From: Cricetomys ansorgei
Taxonomy: Eukaryota > Chordata > Mammalia > Rodentia > Nesomyidae
Direction: 5' to 3'
NCBI GenBank assembly: GCA_026225945.1
Contig: JAMJFZ010002307.1
Span: forward strand, 1,398,001 to 1,462,000
Length of the DNA stretch: 64,000 nt
The position numbers were made by a program, and so were the translations under genes. Of this stretch, positions 23,882 to 35,655 are shown one piece after another; positions within the stretch are counted from its first letter, which is position 1, and the number at the start of each line of letters is the position of its first letter. Under the pieces are notes generated by a model. The model saw only the letters and a program-made list of their open reading frames with translations. It had not been told where the DNA came from and did no database searches.

Positions 23882-24130
23882 CACGGCTAATTTTTATGTC
23901 AACTCAAATTCAAAGACCCTTACATCAATGCCTGTGAGGGCATTTCCAGCAAGGGTTAACTGAGGAAGACCCTCCTTCCTGCAACATAGGTGACACCACC
24001 CCACAGAATGGGGTCCTGGAATGAATAAATAGAGAAAGGTCCTGAGGTGTGCAAAACCAGCCTAATGCTCCTGCTGCCATGATAGACCAAATCCTCAGAC
24101 CAGGAGCCACAGTATTTTCTTAAAGTGCTT
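23882..24130 (+). mobile_element. Decayed LTR-like repeat
   Basis: Contains CACGGCTAATTTTTATGTCA, GTTAACTGAGGAAGACCC, GGGTCCTGGAATGAATAAAT and CTCCTGCTGCCATGATAGAC, the order seen in rodent LTR-like repeats. Confidence 0.5.
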
Positions 24131-25280
24131 CTTTGGATCATTTTACCAGAGAGACAAACAAAAAAGATCCCTATACACCCTATTTTCACAAACTTGAAAA
24201 CATCCTGAACATAGCTTTATAGAGAGTACACTATTTTTCTGATACATACAACTCAGAAAGGAATGAGCCGAGTTCATCCAGCCACAAAGATAGTCATAAG
24301 TAGCCGAGCTTCTCTGGGTCTCCTAAACTCCCCTAGAGGAATGGCAGAGCCACGGTTGCCCACACATGGCCACTGTGGTTAGGAGGCTGGAATTTGCTGG
24401 CCAGCTCCTCAACCATGGTTTAGAAAAGCACCCTAACACCCGCATGATGCTTGCAGTTCAGATTTTTACCGCTAGGTGGCCAAAGATGCTGGCAATACAG
24501 TTTAAAGACTCTCAGGAGGGGTGGGGGGGGCTTTCCCCAGTTCATGAAGTTACAACTTTGGGTAGCAGCTGCGAGCACCACAGAAACAGGCTTTGACATT
24601 TTAAGAAGACTGAGAGAAAAAGTCAAAGTAGTAAAACAAAAGTTTATAACACAAATCGTACTTAATTAGGGCATTTTGTAAAAGCTAACTCCTTTTTTTA
24701 AAAAATGGTCCTGGGCAAAGAGACATTTTTCAGATGTCTGTGGCTCAGCGTCTCTCTCGAGGACTCAGTGTCTACTGACTCTAATCTCCATCTCACTCTT
24801 TTGGATTTTTCAGAAGGAAGTTGTAATGTTTTCCTCCTATTTTCTTGTATTTGTGAGGAAAGTGGCAGGCCCAAATGTGGCAGGGATCAGAATCACTGGG
24901 AGCCACACCTTCCCAGACAAGGTATCCTTAGCCCCTGGCAAAGCCTGCTGGAAGGCCCTCCTCACTGGCCAGGGACTGCGCAGTGGCTCCGACGTGTTCT
25001 TCCTCTGTGACCAATCATGAACAATTCCTTCTTCCAAGAAACCCTTTCCATTCTATTTCTTGAATTTTTAATCCTCAAACCAGAACAAACTATAATGATA
25101 ATAACGCTTTGGGGGCACAGTTAGAGGGCAGGGCTCTTACCCAGCATGCATGAGACCGGGGTGACATGCTCAGAGGGACCAAAGCTGAAGAGGTCGGCTG
25201 CCTCCTTGCCACCAACTAGATGAGCTTGCTTATCCTTGAGCCCTCCTTCCGGGGCTTCTTCTGACCACTTGCTTAGAGTT
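24131..25280. other. Intergenic, unique
   Basis: No repeat or gene recognised. Confidence 0.6.
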
Positions 25281-25354
25281 TTGTGTCCTTGCGGTTTTTT
25301 GTTGTTGTTTGTTTGCTTGTTCTGGTTTTGGTTTTGGTTGCTTTGTTTTGTTTG

Positions 25355-25500
25355 CTTTTCGAGACAGGGTTTCTCTCTTGTAACTCTGGCTGTCTTGGAA
25401 CTCACTCTGTAGACCAGGCTGGCCTCGAACTTACAGAGATCTGCCTGCCTCTGCCTCCCCAGTGCTGGGATTATAGGCATGAGCCGCCACCATCCAGCTG
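25355..25500 (-). mobile_element. B1 SINE
   Basis: Antisense B1: GAGACAGGGTTTCTCTCTTG, GACCAGGCTGGCCTCGAACT and CAGTGCTGGGATTATAGGC, with a long T/G-rich tail to its left. Confidence 0.9.
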
Positions 25501-25719
25501 CCCTTGTGGATAATAGGTGCCAAGAGAATTGTCTAATCCCAGTGGTTCTTGGCTCTATCAGACTCAATTCTTCCTTTCTACGGTACCTTGTGATGGTCTC
25601 TTTGGGACTGAGATCAGAGAGCACCAACCATGGTGTGTGGAGAGAAGTGCAAATGGGTCGGACATAGTGACCTAATACACAAAGGACCATAGCTTAGAAA
25701 AGTACTTTAATTATATATG

Positions 25720-25990
25720 CACATGTAGATGTGACACATACATCTGTGTAGGTGCATGCACATGGAGGTCAGAGGTCAACCTCAGGTACAGTTCCTCACA
25801 GGCTATCCAACAGCCTAGGACCTGCCAAGTCTGCTAAGCCAGCTGGCTGGTGAGCCCAGAGACTCCCTGGCTCTGCCTCCTTGGGGATGGGATTTCAAGC
25901 ACATGACAGGTTTTTATATGTGGGTTCTGGGGATTGAATGTTCATGCTTGAGCAGCAAGCACTTCACCTACTGAGCCATTTCCATAGCCC
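25720..25990 (-). mobile_element. B4/RSINE-type SINE
   Basis: Antisense: GAGGTCAGAGGTCAACCTCA, GGGATGGGATTTCAAGC and GAGCAGCAAGCACTTCACCT. Confidence 0.7.
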
Positions 25991-26054
25991 CTGCTCCTTT
26001 AAAAGCTTATAGTCTGGTAGAGACTCAGGGACTCAATTTGGAATGCCTTCTTTT

Positions 26055-26765
26055 TAAGACTGATGAGATGACTTGGTAACTCCCAAGCCCAAGAACCTGA
26101 CTTCAATCCCCAGGACCCATGTGGTTGAAGGAGAGAATGGACCCATACAAGTTGTCTTTTGTCTTCTGACCTACACACACACATACACAGGCAAACACTC
26201 ACAGAAACACATACACACACACACATACAGAGATACATACACTCACAGAGACACACACAGACACACACACACACAGACACACATACACACACAGGCACAT
26301 ATACACACACACACAGAGACACACACACAGGCACACATACACCAACACAGAGACACACAGACATACACATATAGACACACACACAGAGACATACACACAG
26401 ACACACACACATACACACTCATACATACACACATACACACAAAGAGATATACACAGACATGCATACACACACAGAGAGACACACACATGGACATATACAC
26501 ACAGACATATACACACAGAGACACACACATACACACAGAGACACACACATATGTATACACAGACACACATATACACACAGACACACAGAGCATATATACA
26601 CGCACACATACACACAGGGGCACACACATACAGACACACATGCATACACAGAGAGAGAGAAAGAGACACATACACACACAAACACACACGAACACACATC
26701 AAGAAGGACAAAACACACACAGGTACACACACACACACACTCACACATGCACAGGCTCATACTCA
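26055..26765 (+). repeat. SINE with a roughly 600-bp CA-rich cryptic microsatellite tail
   Basis: A B2/B3-like SINE (GACTTCAATCCCCAGGACCC) runs into an imperfect CA array from about 26165 to 26750, broken by GAGACA, GGCACA and CATACA units. The pure pyrimidine-purine alternation makes all frames open; the encoded Cys/Val or His/Thr strings are not genes. Confidence 0.85.
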
Positions 26766-27039
26766 CCTACATGAGAAGCACTCCCTTCTCAGGACCACAG
26801 ATTATGGAGATGCCCCAGGATGAAGGAGGAGGTGTCGTGACTGATGGCTGCACAAGTCCAGACATTGCAGAGTGACACGGGAGCTCCAATCCAGCTTTGT
26901 AGAAGAGGCCAGTAATTAAATATCCCCGGTGTTCTTTAGAAGACTCATGTCCTCCTTTGCAGAGTGAGTAGGAACAGGGCCACCCTTCACTGGTCCTGGG
27001 GGTAAAGTCAATCTCCTGCCTTCATGCAAGGAACATGTA

Positions 27040-27575
27040 ACCATAATATCAGAAACAGGGACCATTGTCTGTCGTATGCTGCTGTGAAGGCTTAACAAGG
27101 AGACAAGGAGGCATTTTCTTATGTGGAAGCCCTGCCAGACCTCACCATCATGGCCAGTGCCATACTCACAGTGGAACCCTGAGCATCTGAGCTCAGGTGT
27201 TTTTATTGACTCAGAACTCCTCAGGTGTAGATCATAAGCAATCAAACATCTCCCACCTGCAGACAATATAAAACGCCAAGGCCTAGGTATCCCTTCCCCC
27301 AACAATGCACAAAACAATTAAATACAACTAAAAATAAACTTCTGCAACAATTCTCCTCAAATCCCAAGAAGAATCTGAGAAGGCCAGCTCCACCTCCCAT
27401 GGCCTGAAGGACCCTGAATGTTCTTGTTCCCTGTCCCACTCACTACGCAGAGCTTCACTTCCCGACCCGCCCCATCCACCAAGGCCCGGCCTCCCATGTG
27501 CACCAGCAGTCTGGGGACCAAGTATTCAAACCTATGAGGCCACAGTGGACATTTCACTTCTAAACCGTAACACCT
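27040..27575 (-). mobile_element. Possible decayed LTR-like repeat, antisense
   Basis: The right end (GACCAAGTATTCAAACCTAT, GGACATTTCACTTCTAAACC) is the complement of a MaLR start. The left part is less certain. Confidence 0.4.
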
Positions 27576-27637
27576 AAGACAGTATCCCCTTGATGTTCAG
27601 AGGACTTGCTGAAATGTCAGTAAAACGAGACCAGCAA

Positions 27638-27850
27638 ACCACACACACACACACACACACACACGTACACACACGTACACACACGTACATGCACAGACAC
27701 AAATGCACACCCACATGCACACACACACTCACATACACACACATACACACATACAAATGCACACGTACACACACACAGGTGCATGCACACATACACGCAC
27801 ATATGCACACACATGCACACACACGTACACACATGTTCACATGCATATCA
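27638..27850 (+). repeat. CA-rich microsatellite
   Basis: A pure CA run at the left, then ACACGTACAC, ATGCACACAC and CATACACA units. Confidence 0.9.
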
Positions 27851-28113
27851 ATCACCTTAAGAAAATCATGCCTAGCCAAGCATCTTATATTCTGAGCCTG
27901 TGCAGGGCTCTTGCCTCAGATTTCTTGTCTTCCCACCCAGCAGCATCTGGAAATCAACCAGGCATGACGGTGACATAAGAAGGGTCACTTCTTCCTGGAA
28001 CCACCACCCCACCGCAGACTTGGGACACTTTCTGGAAATGATACACCTTTAAGCTTTCTCTTTTTGTCTGGCTTTAAAATTCTGCTGTCTTTGCATTTGT
28101 GGCACACAATTCT

Positions 28114-28116
<3 letters not shown>

Positions 28117-28151
<35 letters not shown>
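28117..28151 (+). repeat. TG microsatellite
   Basis: About 17 uninterrupted TG units. Confidence 0.92.
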
Positions 28152-28153
<2 letters not shown>

Positions 28154-28361
28154 GGTGTTCTATGAGCAGTAACAGCAGCCCTCAAGTGCCAATATGGACT
28201 CCACCTGACAAGGCAAAAGTGTGAGGCCAATTCCCACTGATCTGTTGGGGCCCAGCATTAACGACACTGCTGAAACGTCTCCCCGTGCCTGATGGGTCAC
28301 ATACATTAGCAGAATAGTAGTTTACCTAACAAATGTTGTTTATTAAGAAAACGCTATATAT

Positions 28362-28424
28362 AAGTTGGGAGATAGTGGTGTACACCTTTAAATCCAGCAC
28401 TCAGGACACAGAGACAGGCAGCAT
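28362..28424 (+). mobile_element. B1 fragment
   Basis: GTGGTGTACACCTTTAAATC and CAGCACTCAGGACACAGAGA. Confidence 0.6.
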
Positions 28425-28429
28425 CTGCG

Positions 28430-28868
28430 TTAGGAAAGCAGCTGAATGCTTTAAGAGGGGCTTAATGGGCCATACTGGTAGACGCATGGAAGACAGTGGT
28501 GCTGAGGGTGATTTGGACTATGGGTCCAAAAGGTCTCAAAAGCTCAAAAGGTCTCAAGGGAGAAGAATATTAGTATGTGGCCTAGAGACCATTCTTGTGA
28601 TACTTTGGTGAATAATGTAGCTGCTTTCTGTCCTTGTCCAAAAAAAAAAAAAATCTGCCTGAGGCTAAATATGAAGAATTATGGATTAACAGCTTTGGCA
28701 GAGATTTCCAGACAGCCTCATATTGACTCTGTCCTGAGGGTTTTAGTGGCTATGCGTATGCAGGTCTATAATGAAAAGGAGCAAGCTGAGCAAGGAAAAA
28801 TTCAGAATTGCAGTTTGAGGAAAAAGGGAGCACCAGGAAGTATAATGGAGTCAAAACCAGTGCTCAAG
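28430..28868 (+). repeat. Probable ERV-derived or other interspersed repeat
   Basis: AGCAGCTGAATGCTTTAAGA, GTGCTGAGGGTGATTTGGAC, CTGCCTGAGGCTAAATATGA and AATGAAAAGGAGCAAGCTGA look like a rodent interspersed family; I infer this from familiarity, not a search. It ends in the GATA array. Confidence 0.4.
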
Positions 28869-28869
28869 G

Positions 28870-29028
28870 AGATAGATAGATACAGATGATAGAGATAGTA
28901 ATAGATGATAGATCTATAGATGATAGAGATGGTGGGTGGGTAGGTAGATGATAGATAGATGATAGGTAGATGATAGATAGGTAGATAGATAGATGATAGA
29001 TAGATAGATAAATGGATGGATAGATAGA
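28870..29028 (+). repeat. GATA microsatellite
   Basis: GATA/GATG array with GGTG and GGTA interruptions, about 160 bp. Confidence 0.9.
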
Positions 29029-29104
29029 ATGAAAACGTAACATTCCAGAGTCTTACCATCTCTTAGCTACCTCTCTTCATCTCCGCCTCCCTTCCCCTCC
29101 CTTC

Positions 29105-29330
29105 CTAGTATTGAGGATTGAACCCAGGGCTTTGTACACGCTAGGTAAGCACTCTATCACGAAGCTATATCCCCAGATCCTCTTTTTCATTTTGAGACAG
29201 GTTCTCTCTGAGTTGCCCAACCTGGACTTAAACCCACTCTGTGGTCCAGGCAGGCCTTGAACTTGTCATTTTGCTGCCTTGGCCTCTTGAGTTGCTGGGA
29301 TGCCATTCTTACGCAACCAGTCCTGGCTTA
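29105..29330 (-). mobile_element. ID-like plus B1-like SINE
   Basis: Antisense ID-like start (GATTGAACCCAGGGCTTTGT, AAGCACTCTATCACGAAGCT) followed by an antisense B1 (TTTTGAGACAGGTTCTCTCT). Confidence 0.65.
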
Positions 29331-29347
29331 TGAGTAACTGTATTTAG

Positions 29348-29525
29348 AAAAGATTTGTTTATTTTTAGTTCTGTATGGGGAGGGGTACAATATGAGTGTT
29401 TGTGCCCACGGAGGCCAGAAGAGGGCATCAGAGCCCCTGGAGCGGGAGTCACAGGTGGTTGTGGACTGCCTGAGGTAGGTGCTGGAAATCTGCAGGGTAG
29501 AACATGCTCTTAACCACTGAGCATG
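29348..29525 (-). mobile_element. B3-type SINE
   Basis: Antisense: AGGCCAGAAGAGGGCATCAG, ATGCTCTTAACCACTGAGC. Confidence 0.7.
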
Positions 29526-31449
29526 TTTGTTAGTATTTACCAGCTCTTTGTTAGTCTTAATGGCTCCATTAAGATGTTTTCTGACACATGCCTCCAGCTA
29601 AGCTAGCCACCTGAAGGCCTGGAACGGCTGACACCACGTTACTTTGTCAGTAACAGCAGCTTGGTTGGTTGTGTTCCTGACTGCCAGAAGCCGTTCTGCT
29701 TCACATGGACTTCTGCACAGTTCTTGCCATGGTTCCACGAGCAAGTGGATAACTTGCTCTGAATCACACTTGCAGCCAACAACCAGCAGAGGGCCATACT
29801 GTGGCCTTCTGAACTATAGGGCAAGTTCTTGACTTTACCTGAACCTGAAGGTATAAGAACAGTCGGGAAAACAGTAGTTCTACCTTCTGAGGAAGCAAAG
29901 AAAGGAGTAAGATTTCCTTCCTGGAGGCCCTGAAACCACAGAGTCAATTGCTTTTACTACAGCAACATGCCCTAGGATATGATCTGCCAAGGACCTGACT
30001 GTTTCAAGTTTCCCCAAAGCTGATGGAGAGTCTGGTACCATCGGAGTGGGCAGCAAACCAGGAAGCCTGTGCCAAGAGAAATCGTAAAAGTGACTCAAAG
30101 TTCAAAACACTGGGCTCCCCAAAACCTGGGCCTGTAGCCCACAAAGCAGCCAGAGGTCAGACCTCCAGCATCTCACTAGGCTTTAGATCACTGCCACAGC
30201 AATGCCAGTGATCAGCTGGTGTTCCTCACCTTGGCAGAGCTGTGCAGGCTTTCCCCGTGGCCCCCAGCAGCCACAGTCACAGAGACAGGGCTGCCACGTG
30301 GGCACATGTCACTCAGCCCAGTCATATGACATACTGCTGCAAAGCAGGGACCCAGGTTTCCCGGCTGGCTGACAACTCTCCATGAGAGAAGAAAACATTT
30401 AAGTTTACCTGTAACGTAGGCAAGAACAAATGTCTATTCATCCCAGATAGGGCCCCAAAGACACACCAGCAAAGCAATTCCACCAGTGAGTCTGCTGAGG
30501 TTGATTACAGGATCTTTAGTGACTCAAAGACGGCTGCCCCTCCCGACAGCCCCCCACCCCCGCTCTAGCCCGAGGGATAACTCACAGAAGCTGCTCAACT
30601 TGCAGGCAGCTCCACTGAAGTCTCCTGTAACGGTCTCATGCCTTTCTCACCCGGAGAGGAGCCCCCGAGTCTGTACTTTTCTTGTGAGTTTTGGGAAGAT
30701 AAGGTTAATTCTGATGGTTAAGAGTTCCCAGTGCAGAAGCAGGCTCTCAACTAGCGTTAGGTGTTTTGTATCTGACATCTTTCTCCTCCACCATTGTGTC
30801 CCGAGTGTGGAGAACGTGGTAAATGGTTTATTCACTTGCTAGAGCCTAATGGCCAGCTGTGATATGCCTAGCATCCCTGGGCCTGGGAGTCTGCGGGGCA
30901 TACCCAGCTTTTTGACGTAGTAGCTGCTGCAGACACACACACTCGCACACACACGCCTGGGGAGAAGGGTGGGCATGCCAGCCGAGCGGTGTCTTCCAAA
31001 TGCGTGTGTCAGGCCTTGTGCACTTCACACTTCCCGCTATGGAGCACCAGAGGCTGCTCAGAAACGGACTGTGGAGCTGCTGCTCGTCTAACGGATTTCT
31101 TCGACGCCGTGGCCCAGCCTCACGGCCGGGGTCGCCGTTAAATCAGCATAAGAGCAAGGAGCTGTGAGAAGGGAGAATGTCAGGGCACAGAGAGGCACCG
31201 TGATGGCAGGATTCCAGGGACTCAGAGACACAGGGGTGGAAGAATCCAACCCTCACCCAACTTCCCGCAGTCTCACAGGCCCCTCCCCTTGGAGCCCTGG
31301 CTTTCCAGCGCCAGCTCCGCTCTCCTCCCGGAGGACTGCCATCCCCTAACTTAGCCTGGCATCCCGGACTCCCAGCGTCTCCTCCCAGCTCTGAAGCCGC
31401 CCTGGATACGCACACAGCCGACCACAGGACCCATCACACATCAACGACA
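29526..31449. other. Intergenic just beyond the predicted KLHL42 end
   Basis: Repeat-poor. Slightly CpG-rich around 31080-31145 (GACGCCGTGG, GGCCGGGGTCGCCG). No gene recognised. Confidence 0.6.
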
Positions 31450-31468
31450 AGAACTGATAGAGAACTAT

Positions 31469-31474
31469 TTTATT
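31469..31474 (-). terminator. KLHL42: Candidate distal poly(A) signal of KLHL42
   Basis: On the minus strand this reads AATAAA. Downstream (towards 31385) the minus strand carries GT-rich sequence including TTGATGTGTGATGGG and CCTGTGGTCGGCTGTGTG, the layout of a cleavage site followed by a downstream element. Cleavage would fall near 31450. Confidence 0.55.
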
Positions 31475-34085
31475 TGGAGACATTTCCTTCCATAGTGCAA
31501 GGAAATCAACTGAACAGAGCTCGGTGGTTCACAGGTGTCAGACACACGAACACTGCTATGGTTGTGACAATACTGACACGCGTGTGTTTATGCCACGCTC
31601 CAAGCTATGGACTCAGTACAACCTTTCAAACAAAGCACGTGTTGGTCATAGCGGAACATAACTTAAAGATTCTCCTTTTCCATAAAAATGACAACTAGGT
31701 AGGAAACCCTGGCGGGACCGTGAAAGGCTCCACTCTGAAATGACACAGAACGCAATCACATTTTTTCTTTGCTTTGCCAGTGACGAACTGCGGAAAGCAC
31801 CAACCAGCCCTACGGAAAAGCGAGGCACCCCGGGCTGTTCAGGACGGACCCTCTATTACATTTCTCGAGCTTCCTGTAGGAGTGGGTGAACACGGTTCAT
31901 CAGGCTGGCAGCTGACAGCTGCTGTGCATTTCGTTTTGTTCCCAAACTAACCAAAGTGAAAAGCAAATGTGTGCGCAGAAGGTAAGTGTGAAAGCCCGCT
32001 CGATAATCACCAGCAGGGCAAACTCAACCAGTGTCAGTATCCGAGGGAGCGCTGCTGAGTTCTTCCACGGCATGTTTTGAAGGCACGGGCCTGAATGTAC
32101 CAGCGCTGAGCTTGCTCAACAAACCCTCACACACTGCCTCCCTCCTCCTTCCTGAGAACCATCTGCAGGGCCACAGTGCTGAGTGGATTCTAAATAAAAC
32201 AGATTCCCCACGTCCCTTCTGTGTCTGCACAAACTGTGAAGTACAACTATTATAAAAGGTAGTTAACTTTTAAAAAAGCATACAGTAAAAAACTTAAACA
32301 CGGGATGTGATGTTCAGATTTAAGGACAAACTAGCTCCAGGGCTCATTACTGAATCATGAGGCAGTGGGCAGGTCAGCCCCATATGCAGGACTACAGCGG
32401 GCATCTTTGATGACACCCTGGCTGAAATGAGAGCTGTCGTCACAGAGGGACTGTGGCTGTTAGAGCAGAGGCTTCCCCGAGGCTCAGCGCCAGTCACCCA
32501 GGGAATGGAGCCGCTCACTCACATTCCAGGGCTCATGGCTCTCTTCATACCGACTGTCTCTGAAGCAGGGGTGGAACTGGTGTCCTGTCCACTCTGGAGG
32601 CCTGGCAGGGATGTCTGGCAGAACTGATTGACTCTCAGGTCTTCTGAGAGCAAACCCTAACATACACCTCATATTTACCACTCCAAGTTGGACAAGGCGG
32701 CCGCCCTCGCCCTCAGCACCCTCCTTTTGCTGTGCAGACCCTTGAGCACACCATGCTCACATCAGGGCCTGTTCTGTGTACCTCTCTGGCCAAACAGGCT
32801 TGTAACTTTACCTGGGAATCTGAAGGCTGCACCCCTAATGCTCAATACGTAACTTCATTTAAAAGTTAACATTTACCCCTGTGCTCCCGTTACAGAGATG
32901 CTGTGTCCTCTCTCTCCCTCGGCTTGAACGGAAACCTAAGGCATTTGGAATTGCTTGGCTTTAGAAACAAAACAGAACAGCAGGGTCAAAGTCTCTTTGG
33001 TTTCACGCTTAATCTTAAGCTTGTTCTATCTCTCGTTGGCATCTCCAGCCTTCTAGGTCCTTGATGTCATGTCTTTAGCTCAGACTGCAAAAGTTATGGA
33101 TTCTTTCACATTCATCTCAGAATTCTTCCAGGGCGCCAAGGGGAGAAGCCTCCTGAAATAGGGGTGCTGAAGTCAGGAAGCAAACGCCTTCTACCAGCCC
33201 ACACTCCAGACTCTTCCATTCACACTAGCCTGTGAAATACAGGACTCTGGCAGGCAGCTCCCACTGGGGGTCCTCCCAGAAACTGCCTGCCACACAGTGG
33301 GAACCAGAACCCCCTCAGAAGCATTGGGGGGGGGTGGATAAGGCAATTGATTATGAGAAGGAAATAAAGAGTATCATATAAGGAGCTGCCTGAAGAAGGG
33401 AAGGTTTCCAAAGAGACATTGACATCGTGGCTGGTACCACCAGGAGGAGCTAAGCTGGACATGTTCTCAAAATGCCCACACGAGGAAGGGCACAGGCAGA
33501 CAGACATCATCAAGTCCATCCGGCCCTATGACATCCCTCCCCTCCCCAAGCACGGCTGGCAGCAAGAATAACAAAATCCTTTTGGGAGCCTGTGCAACTA
33601 AAACCCCACGCCCATGCACTGTACAAGGCAACATGCCAAGCCTGGTTGCTAAGAAGAGCTTTGCGGATGCCAGTGTTAGAGCTTCATTTGGTCCAAGAAT
33701 CTATCTAGTTGCTGGCATTAGGCAATGCTCTCAAAGACAGCCATCAGGAAAAAAACTGGTTGATGGGCAGACACAGTGCTGTACTTTTAAGACGTGGCTT
33801 TTCACAAAATAAACGCCCATCTTTGTCCACTGCTAATTCAGCTGCCAGTCTCCTCTGAATATACAGGATTAGGGTGCATACAGTGAAGACTCACAGCAAC
33901 CAACATAAGTCAGACTTTAAAGTGCGGTGATGAAATTATAGACTCCCCAAACTTTCAATTCTACAGTGAATATAAATAAAATCTATTATATAAGTACCAT
34001 TTTTGGTGAAGATTTCAGTTCAGAGTTTTGTTTTTTTGAAAAGAAACCAGAAAAACAATTATTTAAAATAATTTAAAAAGAAAGG

Positions 34086-34182
34086 CAGATACGGCAGCAA
34101 GAGGCCTATGCTCCCAGCACTTAGGAGGCTGAGGTGGGAGAATCCCAAGTTTGGGGCTATTCTAAGGCAATACCCTGTCTCG
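34086..34182 (+). mobile_element. B1-like SINE, decayed
   Basis: CTATGCTCCCAGCACTTAGG and AATACCCTGTCTCGGAGAG, followed by a GA run. Confidence 0.55.
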
Positions 34183-34618
34183 GAGAGAGAGAGAGAGGAG
34201 GGGGCTGAGGGAGAGGGGGTGGATAGGCTTAGTGTTTGAAAACAGATTTGACTTAGAAATGGCCTACAAGTTTCCAACACCAAGCGTTGTAAGCAGATTA
34301 CTGATCGGAAAGCTACTGGTAGATTTGGTGACCAGACACTAAGATCTGCCACCATATCCCAGATACGGACTAACAGAACTTCTAAATAGTTGTGCAAACA
34401 AGATTTTTATAACGAGGCTCTCTGGCTATATTAGAGGCACAGCTATAAAGAACCCTGAAGTGACTCCCTCATGACACTGGAGACCTAGTGGGGTCGTCTC
34501 CCTCTCCCCCATGATGGGTCACGTGGAAAGCAGCTGTGCAAGGAATGAATCTGCCCGTAGTTTTTGTTTTTCTACGGAACTTTCTTAAATAAGGGACGTG
34601 GCTGCCACCGCAAAGGCT

Positions 34619-34680
34619 CTGCCCACTGCCCACTGCCCACGGCCCACAGCCCACTGCCCACTGCCCACGGCCCACTGCCG
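34619..34680 (+). repeat. Heptamer repeat (CTGCCCA type)
   Basis: Eight complete 7-bp units plus six bases. The third codon-like position varies in a pattern (CTG, CTG, CTG, CGG, CAG, CTG, CTG, CGG), a small higher-order repeat. It lies in the predicted KLHL42 3'UTR, where the RNA would carry the complement. Confidence 0.92.
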
Positions 34681-35041
34681 GTGCAGAGACAGAGTCTGGC
34701 TCATTTAACTGACTCCACCACAAGATAGAGCTGGTGTAGCAAATGGTCTTCAAAGAACATTTGCCACACCAGTGAGGGCCTAGCTGCTGTTGCTGTAAGT
34801 GCTGGGGATTAACCTGGGACCTCTCGTGCACGCTAAGTGGGCCCTTGAGTTTAAGAAACACTAACCCATGGTTGGCAGGTCCTTTCAATCACTGTGAACT
34901 GACTGTTCACTGCCGACAACCCTGAGGCCAGCACCTCACCTCAATTCAGAAACGCCAGCAGCGGTCATTCCACATCTGTGGAATGTGCTTTTTAGCACAA
35001 AAGAGCTACGGCCACCCTAGCCTTACAGAGGCAAAACATCG

Positions 35042-35190
35042 TGCGGCACGGCGGCACACGCCTTTAATCCCAGGACTCAGGAAGCAGAGGCAAGTGGATC
35101 TCTGAGTTCGAGGCCAGCCTGGTCTACAGAGCGAGTTCCAGGACAGCCAGAGCTACCCAGTGAGATCCTGTCTTGAAAAAATAAAAAAAA
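35042..35190 (+). mobile_element. B1 SINE inside predicted KLHL42 3'UTR
   Basis: Full-length B1 (GGCACACGCCTTTAATCCC, AGGCCAGCCTGGTCTACAGA, TTCCAGGACAGCCAGAGC) antisense to KLHL42. It would be transcribed within the 3'UTR if the distal poly(A) site is used. Confidence 0.9.
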
Positions 35191-35413
35191 GGCAAAGCAC
35201 AAGCAGAATTACAGGCCTACGACTAAGGAGTAATCTCCACCTGAATGTGTGGAAGTTCTTTTGCTTGGTTTCTTAAACTCGAAACAAGCACTAAGTCAAA
35301 TACATTCAATAAAAGCAACTCATAAAGAAAGGCATTGCTTCCTTATTCCGTTCTCCCTCATTTAAGACTCAGCTTATAAAACGTTCATGGCAATCGTCTG
35401 AAACAAAGACCTC

Positions 35414-35655
35414 ACGATGCGGCCTTTGTGATCCGCGTAGACTGCATTTGCCAGGCGCCGCACGAGAGGTTAGCCAGTCCCCTTCTACGGCACTCCCAGT
35501 TGCAGTAAGACGGGAAAGCGGCGGAGAGCGCGCTCCTCCAAGTCTTTCGGATGGGCCGGCTGCTTGTGTGTTCTCTGGCTCTCATTGTAGCAGGCTAGGC
35601 GACCAGAGCTCGTGGGCCCCCGGGACAGCTATGCGCGTGGCCAACGCGGCATCCA
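35414..35655. other. CpG-rich patch in predicted KLHL42 3'UTR
   Basis: About twenty CpG dinucleotides in some 240 bp (for example AGGCGCCGCACGAG, AGCGGCGGAGAGCGCGC, ATGCGCGTGGCCAACGCGGC), unlike the CpG-poor surroundings. It encodes no recognised protein. Confidence 0.7.

Noticed and set aside
25121..25690. 189-codon minus-strand frame
   Set aside because: It passes through a B1 SINE; the Gln/Asn/Lys string is the SINE tail.
26073..26875. 233-codon and similar frames, Thr-His rich or Cys-Val rich
   Set aside because: They translate the CA-rich array; no coding signal outside the repeat.
1..31450. Search for PTHLH exons or a retained pseudogene
   Set aside because: Synteny would place PTHLH on this side, but no matching exon or processed pseudogene is visible; it must lie further left.
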